A stretch of DNA of 42,061 nt from JAGNGI01 sp035448825. Lineage in GTDB: Bacteria > Fidelibacterota > UBA2242. The DNA is taken from assembly GCA_035448825.1 (NCBI GenBank), contig DAOTJS010000019.1, positions 1 through 42,061 of the forward strand. Direction: 5' to 3'. The notes below the pieces were generated by a model, which searched no databases, was not told the DNA's origin, and saw only the letters and a list, made by a program, of their open reading frames with translations. The first letter of the stretch is position 1. Every line of letters starts with the position of its first letter. Shown here one piece after another: positions 33,374 through 41,696 of this stretch. Both the position numbers and the translations under genes were made by a program.

Positions 33374-34684
33374 CTATTTACCATATAAAATCTTATGTGA
33401 ATTAATTCGGACGTGTTTGTCGCGCTGGAAAAGAGCCACCGCTTTAATCATAAACCATTCTAATGAAAAAATGAAATCAACTTTCTCCCATAGTTTAACA
33501 ATTAGCCCCCAAATCAGACAAATGACAGTTATAAAAACCAGGATTTGAGCAAAATTCCAGATAAAAATCGGGACTTCGTTCACAAGGGACACGGCATTAT
33601 CCCAGAATTGGGCAAAAACCCAGTAAACGCCCTCAGCCAGAAAAAATTCCATAACGTAAATCGTCAACGACACAATGCTAAACCGTCGAATCCACAGAGT
33701 ACGTTCAATCCGACGTCGGCGTATTTCCGGTTTACAATAATCTAAATAGCCCAGCACCAGAACCATCGCAAATGTCATCGCTCCCAAATTCAACACCTGC
33801 ATCATAATCGGGATGTCGTCCGAAGCTATATTGACCATAGGATTTCCCGAAATCAAAATCCATATCAAAAACCCAACTAACGTTGCTGAAAAGAATATCC
33901 CGGCATATTTACGAATATTCTGATAACGACTTTTGGCATGAATTGCCGCGCCGATTACCGCACCGGCATATCCAAAACCCAGAATGGGAAAAAAGCGAAA
34001 CCGCCCCGCCGTTAGTTTACTCCAGATCAACATCAGTAATCTCAAATGGTGTTTGGAAGCAAAATCCTTTACATACGGTGTCAAAGCATGCACCACCGGT
34101 GTAAAAACGAACCAAATCACGGTAATTATCGTCATACCGATATAAATACGTTTGACGTCCTTTTTGCTGATGGCTTTGTTGGTTTCATTCTTTTGCTGCA
34201 TTGACTTTGATTTATCCAGAAAAAGTAAAATGAATACCGGCACGATAATTCCAGTCAGGGCAATCGAGTCCAGCGTATCGGCGTAATAGCGAATCTTGTA
34301 ATTGAAAATATTGAAAAAACCGTTCGTGAACAAACCACCCTTAAAAATAAATACAGCCGCCCGACTGACGAAAATTAACATAATGGCTGAAATAATTCGC
34401 CGCAAAATATAAGCCGAACTATCATCCGGATTACGATCATATACTCGCAAATAACCGTAGGCTATGTTAGCGCCGGTTATCAACGTAAAAATCGGGCCCC
34501 ACATTGATAAAATCATCGCCGGTATCAAAAGGTAAATTACATTCTCGGGTATCGCCGTTATTAATGGCTGAAAAAAAGCCGGGTCATTTTTGCCGATTTG
34601 ACATATCAAGGCGTGCAACGGAATGATCAGCAGAATGGCTATGCCCTTAGCAAAATCGAAGGAATATATTCTTTCTCGATCCAT
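33374..34684 (-). CDS. Multi-pass membrane acyltransferase-like protein (acyltransferase 3 / HGSNAT-like)
   Basis: 436 residues with roughly 10 hydrophobic segments. The start, RIYSFDFAKGIAILLIIPLHALI, is the hallmark of membrane acyltransferases: a charged pair, then a helix ending with a conserved His (here His24), as in acyltransferase 3, OpgC and heparan-glucosaminide acetyltransferase-like proteins. These transfer acetyl or succinyl groups to sugars across the membrane. Combined with the Gfo/Idh/MocA and radical SAM genes it suggests modification of a glycan or glycolipid, but this is inferred. No Shine-Dalgarno site before the ATG; TATTAT lies 5 bases upstream of it. Confidence 0.75.
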   Translation of the reverse strand: MDRERIYSFDFAKGIAILLIIPLHALICQIGKNDPAFFQPLITAIPENVIYLLIPAMILSMWGPIFTLITGANIAYGYLRVYDRNPDDSSAYILRRIISAIMLIFVSRAAVFIFKGGLFTNGFFNIFNYKIRYYADTLDSIALTGIIVPVFILLFLDKSKSMQQKNETNKAISKKDVKRIYIGMTIITVIWFVFTPVVHALTPYVKDFASKHHLRLLMLIWSKLTAGRFRFFPILGFGYAGAVIGAAIHAKSRYQNIRKYAGIFFSATLVGFLIWILISGNPMVNIASDDIPIMMQVLNLGAMTFAMVLVLGYLDYCKPEIRRRRIERTLWIRRFSIVSLTIYVMEFFLAEGVYWVFAQFWDNAVSLVNEVPIFIWNFAQILVFITVICLIWGLIVKLWEKVDFIFSLEWFMIKAVALFQRDKHVRINSHKILYGK

Positions 34685-34999
34685 TGTTTATAATATACAA
34701 TCACTAATCATTTTATTAAATATACTACCAAGCTGGCCATGAATCAAGAAAATCACTGGCAAATTAATTTTCCCAGCTGGCTCAATTTACTTTCTGGAGA
34801 ATAATTAGTTGAAGTGTAAGCCCTTTGGATTGTTGATAATGCTCAGAATTCGCTTTTTTTGATTGTTTTAAAAACGATTTAAACAATCATTAAATAGTCG
34901 CGTTATACATTCCCCTTCCATTCCAGCATAGTCAGTAAAAAAAAGTAAACTATTTTATAGAAATCGTTTCATTTCGTAAATTGCCACGCAATTTTGAAA
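34685..34999. other. Divergent intergenic region with an inverted repeat
   Basis: 315 AT-rich bases between divergent genes. An inverted repeat GATTGTTT/AAACAATC lies at 34861-34888 (loop 12), in a setting that could be an operator or a palindromic repeat. I see no convincing -35/-10 pair for either gene. A 21-codon frame at 34739 is too short to support. Confidence 0.4.
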
Positions 35000-35992
35000 A
35001 TGGGCATTTCGAAAAAACTAAATAGCATTCTTGATAATCTGTTAATCGCTGTCGTTTTATTTTTTCTAACAAATAGACTATCTGGTGATTCTACTTCGAT
35101 CAATCTCACTTATCTAAAAGTAATCAAAGATAGTTTTATCCGCGAAGGTCCAGCGTCCTACTATAAAGTTGCCGAAAATTTGGCAACCGGCACGATTATT
35201 CAGGCTATTGAAAAACATAACGACTGGTATTTGGTAAAAACTCACTCCGGACAAATCGGCTGGATTAGCGCCGATGACGTAACTCCACAGGTTAAATTCC
35301 CAGCCCAGACAGCCGAAACCAAATCGCAAATTTCTAGCGATCAGAACCTTGACCAAAAGCTGTCGTTCTTATTTACTGAGGAACTGGATTTTTTCGGCAG
35401 TGGGTTTCTTTGGACCGAACCAGGCAATTCGGGGAAAATAGTCACCTATTTGACTCCAGGGCTCCAAGTAAAGAAACTGGAAACCAATGGTATTTTTTTC
35501 AAAGTACAATTACCAAACGGATTGATTGGCTGGGTGGATCAATCCCATTTTTCTAGCACTAAACAAAAGCTATCTTACCCGACTTCTGAACCGGTTACTA
35601 TTCGATTGAACCTGGCTAAGCACGGCAATCTAAGACAAGAACCAAGCCTGACTGACCCGGTTATTGAAAAAATCCCCGGAGATAAAGTCGTTTGGATCAT
35701 AGATACTACTAACGTCTGGCATCAAATCAAGACCACAAACAACCAGACCGGTGGGCTTTATCAAAGTTCATTAAATCAAAAAACCACATCGCCAAACGGT
35801 GGCAAACCATCCGTGAAAATTCTGCAACGAAACGGCAACTTACGTCTGTCACCAAGCTTGACCAGCGAAGTTATCCAAGTCATTCCGTCTCAAACGGCAA
35901 TAACGGTGCTGGACAGCCTGTCCGATTGGTATCAGGTGCGGCTGTCCGACGAGACCGTCGGCTGGATTAATAAAATAATATTTGAGAAATAG
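35000..35992 (+). CDS. Exported protein with four SH3-like (SH3b) modules
   Basis: 330 residues from the ATG at 35000 (an in-frame TTG at 34994 adds two). A signal anchor (about 12-25) is followed by four bacterial SH3 modules at about 38-94, 132-184, 205-257 and 276-327. Most show the pattern [L/I]R..PS....V....G..V......W..[V/I]......GWI. The second is the most diverged. SH3b domains bind cell-wall peptides or glycans; with no enzymatic domain the protein is likely a wall-binding or scaffolding factor. Followed after 8 bases by a terminator, so a single-gene unit. Confidence 0.88.
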   Translation: MGISKKLNSILDNLLIAVVLFFLTNRLSGDSTSINLTYLKVIKDSFIREGPASYYKVAENLATGTIIQAIEKHNDWYLVKTHSGQIGWISADDVTPQVKFPAQTAETKSQISSDQNLDQKLSFLFTEELDFFGSGFLWTEPGNSGKIVTYLTPGLQVKKLETNGIFFKVQLPNGLIGWVDQSHFSSTKQKLSYPTSEPVTIRLNLAKHGNLRQEPSLTDPVIEKIPGDKVVWIIDTTNVWHQIKTTNNQTGGLYQSSLNQKTTSPNGGKPSVKILQRNGNLRLSPSLTSEVIQVIPSQTAITVLDSLSDWYQVRLSDETVGWINKIIFEK

Positions 35993-36000
35993 TAACGTAG

Positions 36001-36027
36001 GACAGGCATTCTGGCCTGTCTATTTTT
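36001..36027 (+). terminator. Intrinsic terminator of the SH3-domain gene
   Basis: Perfect 7-bp stem GACAGGC (36001-36007) / GCCTGTC (36014-36020), loop of 6, followed by TATTTTT. Confidence 0.75.
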
Positions 36028-36120
36028 GACAGCCGGGAAAGGCTGCCTCCAATACAATTCCGAAAAATGGTTAAATAGCCTTAAACTCAAAATGACAGCC
36101 TGGAAAGGCTGTCCTACTAG
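36028..36120. repeat. Pair of related hairpin repeats
   Basis: GACAGCC-GGGAAA-GGCTGCC at 36028-36047 (one mismatch) and GACAGCC-TGGAAA-GGCTGTC at 36094-36113 (perfect). They share stem and loop sequence, and the upstream terminator stem GACAGGC/GCCTGTC has similar lettering. These resemble interspersed hairpins reported widely in environmental bacterial genomes. Confidence 0.7.
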
Positions 36121-36150
36121 TTTATGATTATTGAAGTTAATGCAATCCGC

Positions 36151-37263
36151 TTAAAGCAAGTTAGCTACATACTCGGCAATGGCCGGCGCCGAAGTCAATC
36201 CCGGCGAATCAATGCCAATTAAATTAACAAAACCCGGCAATCCTTTATCACGTTCTTCACTAATCACGAAATCGCGAAACTTTTCGCCAGGTCCTTGTAA
36301 CTTCGGTCGAATGCCAGCCATTTCGGGCGTAAGGTCTGCATATTGGATATAAGGCAAGAAATCTTTCACGCTATCGTAAAATTCCACCTGATGTCCGGGA
36401 TCAACCTCATAATTAATCTCATCAACGTAATAAGCATTTGGTCCGAGTGATAGTGTCCCATCCAATCGCAGGCGCGTGTGGATGCCCAGACTGTAAGCCG
36501 TCGGCACTGGATAAATCAGATGCTGGATTTTCCCAATGTGGCGATTGGCAACGTTGAAATATTCACCTTTGCAGTAATGCAAACGATAGTGATACTCGTC
36601 AATATCGATACCGACTAAAGCCGCGATTTTATCCGCATTCAGCCCGGCGGAATTGATTACAACCTGACTTAAAATATCAAAGTTGGCGCCGGTTTCATCG
36701 GCCACACTAATCTTGTATCCATTCGCCAGTTTCTCGATTCCGGTAACAGTATTCTGGTAGGCGATCAAGACGCCGTTAGTAAGGGCTTGTGTCTCATAAA
36801 ATTGCATCAGACGATGAACATCAATCGAGCCGGTTTCCGGACTAAGCAGAGCGTTTCTCGCCCTTACCTCCGGTTCCAGCGCCTCGATTTGTTTGGCGTT
36901 TAGCATCACTAAATTAGGGACGCCATTCAGATTGCCTTGCCGGTAGAGCGCTTCGACTTCGACCAATTCTTCATCGCTGGAAGCGACAATCAGTTTGCCA
37001 GATTTGCGATAGGGGATTCGATATTTCTCACATATTTCATAGAGCTGGCGATTACCGCGCACGCAAAATTTGGCTTTCAAGCTGTCTGCTGGATAATACA
37101 TTCCAGCATGAATGACCTCGCTATTGCGCGAAGAGGTTTCAGCCCCGAAATAAGGATGTTTTTCCAGCAATACAATTTCCGCACGATGTTTCGAAGAAAG
37201 CTCGCGGGCGATTGCCAAACCAACCACACCAGCTCCGATAATTACAATGTCCACCTTTTCCAT
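36151..37263 (-). CDS. lhgO: FAD-dependent oxidoreductase, L-2-hydroxyglutarate oxidase (LhgO)-like
   Basis: 370 residues. FAD-binding GAGVVGLAIARELS at 10-23, then LLEKHPYFGAETSSRNSEVIHAGMYYP, the stretch typical of L-2-hydroxyglutarate oxidases, followed by LCVRG-like FCVRGNRQLYEICEKY and GKLIVA, INSAGLNADKIA, YCKGEYF, LIYPVP..YSLGIHTR and a C-terminal GIDSPGLTSAPAIAEYVANLL. It oxidises L-2-hydroxyglutarate to 2-oxoglutarate, passing electrons to the quinone pool; a glycerol-3-phosphate or other 2-hydroxyacid role cannot be excluded. It follows the 177-aa membrane protein gene by 9 bases. Confidence 0.9.
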   Translation of the reverse strand: MEKVDIVIIGAGVVGLAIARELSSKHRAEIVLLEKHPYFGAETSSRNSEVIHAGMYYPADSLKAKFCVRGNRQLYEICEKYRIPYRKSGKLIVASSDEELVEVEALYRQGNLNGVPNLVMLNAKQIEALEPEVRARNALLSPETGSIDVHRLMQFYETQALTNGVLIAYQNTVTGIEKLANGYKISVADETGANFDILSQVVINSAGLNADKIAALVGIDIDEYHYRLHYCKGEYFNVANRHIGKIQHLIYPVPTAYSLGIHTRLRLDGTLSLGPNAYYVDEINYEVDPGHQVEFYDSVKDFLPYIQYADLTPEMAGIRPKLQGPGEKFRDFVISEERDKGLPGFVNLIGIDSPGLTSAPAIAEYVANLL

Positions 37264-37272
37264 TTTAGCCTA

Positions 37273-37806
37273 CTATTTATTGAGCCAACGACTCCAGAAA
37301 TAAAAAATTCCGATTGCCAGCGCAAAGGTTGAAATTAAAAGAACTACCACAGTCAAATTGGAAGTCATTCCCGCACTTATGTAAGTAATCGCAATCAATC
37401 CGGGATGAATATATAGCCAGTGAAAGCTCATTTCCAGCAAAATGATAATAAATAGAACCGAGAAAAGAGAAAAGGCCCCGGCGATAATCGCAATCCTAAA
37501 ACGGCCCGCCACCGAGTCATTCTTGATTGGTAATTTGGTGACAATATCAGCCGCATGTTGGTAATGCCGATCGCAGTACCAGATGTCAACGGATTTCATA
37601 TAGGGCAAAACCTCAACGCGGTATTGATAGAGCGTTTTAACCGGGCGCGTTTTGACCCGCCCACAAACGTAGCAAGGCGGCTGTTTCATATACGGGCGGA
37701 GTGAAAACCAAGCGATGACGTTTATGATAATAAATAGCAAAACTATAATGACAATAGTTTGCCGGTTTCCCGGTTGGCGCAAAGCATTTTTAATTTTAGT
37801 TAGCAT
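37273..37806 (-). CDS. Small membrane protein with a CxxC zinc-ribbon-like segment, function unknown
   Basis: 177 residues. Membrane helices at about 17-33, 101-122, 130-150 and 153-173. Between the first two lies a soluble segment of ~65 residues with CYVCG (C41, C44) and, 37 residues later, a single Cys followed by His residues (WYCDRHYQHA), which could complete a metal site C-x2-C...C-x2-H. The first helix is preceded by Lys/Arg, so the segment is probably outside. It overlaps no neighbour and is upstream of the lhgO-like gene by 9 bases on the same strand. Confidence 0.75.
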   Translation of the reverse strand: MLTKIKNALRQPGNRQTIVIIVLLFIIINVIAWFSLRPYMKQPPCYVCGRVKTRPVKTLYQYRVEVLPYMKSVDIWYCDRHYQHAADIVTKLPIKNDSVAGRFRIAIIAGAFSLFSVLFIIILLEMSFHWLYIHPGLIAITYISAGMTSNLTVVVLLISTFALAIGIFYFWSRWLNK

Positions 37807-37977
37807 TTAGTCTGAGATTCCAAATTGTTGCATTTAGCATTAAATTTAAAAAAATTTGTACTGGTGGTTAAGATTTATTTGCACATTTTTCATAAATAGA
37901 CGATTTTAAATTTTAAAAATGCTTGGATTTCTGATCAGTGTTTGTAATTTACCCCGCCTTAAGGAATGTCAATTTAT

Positions 37978-40185
37978 ATGGATTTATTAATCGTCGAATC
38001 GCCCTCTAAAGCCAAGACTATCAAGAAATATCTGGGCCACAATTTCAAAGTCATGGCTTCGGTTGGTCACATCAAAGACTTACCCGAGAAAGAACTCGGC
38101 ATAGACCTCCAGCACGATTTCAAGCCGAAATACGTTACAATCAAAGGCAAATCCAAAATTATCAATAATCTTAAAGAGTCCGCCCAATCCGCTCAGCGCG
38201 TCTATCTGGCGCCTGACCCGGATCGCGAAGGCGAAGCCATCGCCTGGCATATCGCTAATGCTATTGACGTTCCAACCGACCGCATTCAACGCGTTTTGTT
38301 CAATGAAATTACCGAAAGCGGTATTCGTTACGGACTCAGCCATCCGCGCCAGATAGATATGAGTCTAGTGAATGCTCAGCAAGCCCGGCGTGTCCTCGAT
38401 CGGCTGGTCGGTTATCAGGTCAGCCCATTCCTATGGCGCACGCTTTACAGTGGACTGAGCGCTGGTCGAGTGCAATCGGTTGCTGTGCGTATTATTTGTG
38501 AACGTGAAGCCGAGATCGAGCAGTTCATTCCGCTTGAGTACTGGGAAATAACGGCTCTCCTCCAAACGCCTCTTGACGAAAAATTTTCCGCTAAGCTCAT
38601 AAAAATTGACAATAAAAAAGCCGCTCTCTCTAATGAAGCCGAAGCCAACAAACATTTAGCAATTCTGAAAAACGCTAACTATCAAGTCAGCGCGATCGAA
38701 GAGAAAGAAATCACCAAATCGCCGTCGCCGCCTTTCACGACCAGCACTCTGCAACAGGAAGCCACGCGCCGTTTTCACTTCTCACCGGAGAAGACGATGC
38801 GCATCGCTCAGAATCTTTACGAAGGCGTTGAAATTGGCGGTGAGCCGGTCGGCTTGATAACCTACATGCGAACCGATTCCGTGCGCATTTCCAAAGAAGC
38901 CATCACCGGCGTCCGAGATTATATCGAGAAACAATATAGCGCCAAATTTCTCCCGCCCAATCCGCGGCATTTCAAAACCACTAAAATCAACGTGCAGGAT
39001 GCTCACGAAGGCATTCGCCCAACGCATTTTGAATACACACCGGAAGCCATCGCTTCCTACCTCTCGCCTGAGCAGAAAAAGCTTTATACTTTAATTTGGA
39101 ATCGCTTTGCTGCCTGCCAGATGGCCGCCGCCGTTTACAAACAAAAAACGATTGACATTGCGGCTGACAATTACATTTTTCGCGCTACCGGCCGCGATCT
39201 CATTTTCGACGGCTACCTGCGTGCCTGGCGCGAGGAAAAAGCCGAAGACGAAAAAAAAATCGCTCTACCAGTCAATATTCACAAGAGCGACCAACTTACC
39301 CTGCTGGAACTCCAACCGGAACAGAAATTTACCGAGCCGCCTCCGCGCTTTACCGAGGGCACGCTGATCAAGGAATTGGATAATCTCGGTATCGGCCGAC
39401 CAAGCACCTACGCGACCATCGTTTCGACTATCATTACCCGCAAATATGTCGAGCGCAAAGGCGGTTATCTCGTGCCGACCGACCTCGGCAAAACCGTCAA
39501 TAAATTGCTCGTGGAAGGTATGCCCGATATTTTCAACGTCAAATTCACCGCTCGTATGGAAGCTGAACTGGATGACGTCGAAGGCAATCGTAAAGAATGG
39601 CAAAAGGTCATAGGCGAATTCTACCAACCTTTTCATAAGTCACTTGAGGAACTCCAGGCTCAGCGGCGCGAAATCAAAACCGGCCTCCAGGAAAAAACTA
39701 ATGAAAAATGCGAAATCTGTGGCGCTCCAATGGTCATCAAATGGAGTCGCAACGGCCGCTTTCTGGCCTGCTCGGCCTTTCCGGAATGTAAAAATACCCG
39801 TCCGCTAAATACTGAGCCGGTGACGCAAACCGCACCAAAAACCTGCCCCAATTGCGGCAGTCCAATGACGGTTAAAGAAGGGCGTTTCGGCAAATTTTGG
39901 GCTTGCACTAAATATCCGAAATGTAAAACAACCGAACCGTTCACTTTGAATATCAATTGTCCGGAACCCGATTGCGACGGGCAAATCGTTCAAAAGCGCA
40001 CCAAAAAAGGCAAAATATTTTACGGATGCAATCGCTACCCGAATTGTAAATTCGCTACTTGGAATGAACCGGTCGCTCGCCCCTGCCAGAATTGTGATAG
40101 TAAATTTCTAGAACGCAAGAATAAACGCGATGGCAGTGTTGTTCTGATTTGCCCAAAATGCAAAACCGAAGCGACGGACGAGTAA
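37978..40185 (+). CDS. topA: DNA topoisomerase I
   Basis: 735 residues from the ATG at 37978. An in-frame ATG at 37966 abuts AAGGA (37961-37965) with no spacing, so the second ATG, 12 bases from AAGGA, is preferred. Toprim domain with LIVESPSKAKTIKKYLG at the start, APDPDREGEAIAWH in the acidic centre, and the catalytic Tyr296 in YMRTDSVRIS. The C-terminus carries four cysteine-type Zn modules: CEIC...CSAFPEC, CPNC...CTKYPKC, CPEPDC...CNRYPNC and CQNC...CPKC. It relaxes negative supercoils. glyQS follows after 29 bases. Confidence 0.98.
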   Translation: MDLLIVESPSKAKTIKKYLGHNFKVMASVGHIKDLPEKELGIDLQHDFKPKYVTIKGKSKIINNLKESAQSAQRVYLAPDPDREGEAIAWHIANAIDVPTDRIQRVLFNEITESGIRYGLSHPRQIDMSLVNAQQARRVLDRLVGYQVSPFLWRTLYSGLSAGRVQSVAVRIICEREAEIEQFIPLEYWEITALLQTPLDEKFSAKLIKIDNKKAALSNEAEANKHLAILKNANYQVSAIEEKEITKSPSPPFTTSTLQQEATRRFHFSPEKTMRIAQNLYEGVEIGGEPVGLITYMRTDSVRISKEAITGVRDYIEKQYSAKFLPPNPRHFKTTKINVQDAHEGIRPTHFEYTPEAIASYLSPEQKKLYTLIWNRFAACQMAAAVYKQKTIDIAADNYIFRATGRDLIFDGYLRAWREEKAEDEKKIALPVNIHKSDQLTLLELQPEQKFTEPPPRFTEGTLIKELDNLGIGRPSTYATIVSTIITRKYVERKGGYLVPTDLGKTVNKLLVEGMPDIFNVKFTARMEAELDDVEGNRKEWQKVIGEFYQPFHKSLEELQAQRREIKTGLQEKTNEKCEICGAPMVIKWSRNGRFLACSAFPECKNTRPLNTEPVTQTAPKTCPNCGSPMTVKEGRFGKFWACTKYPKCKTTEPFTLNINCPEPDCDGQIVQKRTKKGKIFYGCNRYPNCKFATWNEPVARPCQNCDSKFLERKNKRDGSVVLICPKCKTEATDE

Positions 40186-40214
40186 AAACTGTAATTTTAT
40201 TATTTAGGGAAAAA

Positions 40215-41696
40215 ATGGGAAAGCAAGTTAGTAACGAACAAATGGATAAATTGGTCTCGCTATGTAAACGGCGTGGAATCATCTTTCAATCCAGTGATAT
40301 TTACGGAGGGCTAAGCAGTACCTGGGATTATGGCCCACTCGGTGTAGAAATCAAGCGCCATGTCAAAGATTTGTGGTGGCATGATATGGTCACCAGTCGG
40401 GAAAATGTCGTCGGTATGGACGCCGCTATATTGATGCACCCCAAAGTCTGGGAAGCCTCCGGGCACGTCGCCAATTTTCATGACCCACTAATTGATTGCA
40501 AGAAATGTCAGGCGCGTTTCCGAGAGGATAAAGCTCCGGCCTATTTTAAATGCTCCAATTGTAACTTTAATTTTTGCGTCAATGACGGTTTAATTGAAGT
40601 AAAAAAGGAATTCGCGGCGCATTTTCCCGATTTATACGCTCGCGAAATAGCGCATTATCGCGATTCCGACTGTCCCCATTGCGGCGGCCAGAGAACCGTC
40701 AAATTGGAAAAAATCGCCTGCCCGAACTGCGGCAGTTCGGAACTATCACCCGCCCGCCAATTCAATTTAATGTTCAAAACCCACTTTGGTCCATCGGAAG
40801 ATTCTGCTTCCGAAGTCTATTTACGGCCGGAAACGGCGCAGGGCATTTTTGTCAATTTCGATAATGTCATTTCCACTACGCGTGTCAAACTACCGTTTGG
40901 TGTCGGTCAGATCGGAAAGGCTTTTCGCAATGAAATCACGACCGGCAATTTCATTTTTCGCTCCCGCGAATTTGAACAAATGGAAATGGAATTTTTTGTC
41001 AAACCGGAAGAGAGCGGGCGCTGGTACGAGTATTGGGTCAATGAACGCTTCAACTGGTATAAAAAACTCGGTGTCCGTGCGGAAAATTTGCGGCGGCGTC
41101 CGCACGAAAAAGAAGAACTAGCCCATTATGCCAAAGCCTGTACTGATGTTGAATATAAATTTCCCTTCGGCTGGTCGGAACTGGAAGGCATCGCCGATCG
41201 GCAAACTTTTGACCTTGAGCAACACATGAAAGCCAGCGGCAAGAAGCTGACTTATTTTGATAGCGAAACGAACACGCATATCGTACCAGCCGTTGTCGAA
41301 AGTTCAGCTGGTGTAGATCGCACCATTCTGACGGTTTTGTGTGATGCTTACTGGGAAGATGCTGAGCATGACCGCGTCGTCTTGCGACTCGATCCGAAAA
41401 TAGCTCCGACCAAAGTCGCTATCCTACCGCTCGTCAATCGTGATGGAATGCCGGAAATCGCGGAAGCCATTTTTAACGATGTAAAAAAACAGTTTGCGGC
41501 TTTTTATGACCAAGCCGGTTCAATTGGACGACGCTATCGGCGCCAGGATGAAGCCGGTACGCCGTTTGGAATTACCGTGGATTCGCAGACTTTGCAAGAT
41601 GGTAGTGTGACATTGCGCGACCGCGATACACTAGCCCAAATTCGCATTCCCAAAGAGAATATCATTGAGGTACTGCGAGAAAAATTGGCGTTGTAA
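40215..41696 (+). CDS. glyQS: Glycyl-tRNA synthetase (class II, single-chain type)
   Basis: 493 residues from the ATG at 40215, with AGGGA 4-5 bases upstream; an in-frame ATG at 40149 would lie inside topA and has no support. Class II motifs are present: FRNEITTGNFIFRSREFEQME (motif 2) and SSAGVDRTILTVL (motif 3), plus YGPLGVEIK near the N-terminus. Two pairs of cysteines, CKKC...CSNC and CPHC...CPNC, form the zinc site of the insertion. A C-terminal anticodon-binding domain (APTKVAILPLV) ends the protein. This is the alpha2 dimer type, not GlyQ+GlyS. It charges tRNA-Gly. Confidence 0.98.
   Translation: MGKQVSNEQMDKLVSLCKRRGIIFQSSDIYGGLSSTWDYGPLGVEIKRHVKDLWWHDMVTSRENVVGMDAAILMHPKVWEASGHVANFHDPLIDCKKCQARFREDKAPAYFKCSNCNFNFCVNDGLIEVKKEFAAHFPDLYAREIAHYRDSDCPHCGGQRTVKLEKIACPNCGSSELSPARQFNLMFKTHFGPSEDSASEVYLRPETAQGIFVNFDNVISTTRVKLPFGVGQIGKAFRNEITTGNFIFRSREFEQMEMEFFVKPEESGRWYEYWVNERFNWYKKLGVRAENLRRRPHEKEELAHYAKACTDVEYKFPFGWSELEGIADRQTFDLEQHMKASGKKLTYFDSETNTHIVPAVVESSAGVDRTILTVLCDAYWEDAEHDRVVLRLDPKIAPTKVAILPLVNRDGMPEIAEAIFNDVKKQFAAFYDQAGSIGRRYRRQDEAGTPFGITVDSQTLQDGSVTLRDRDTLAQIRIPKENIIEVLREKLAL

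Noticed and set aside
34739..34804. 21-codon frame starting MNQENHWQINF
   Set aside because: No ribosome-binding site and too short to judge; lies in the divergent intergenic region.
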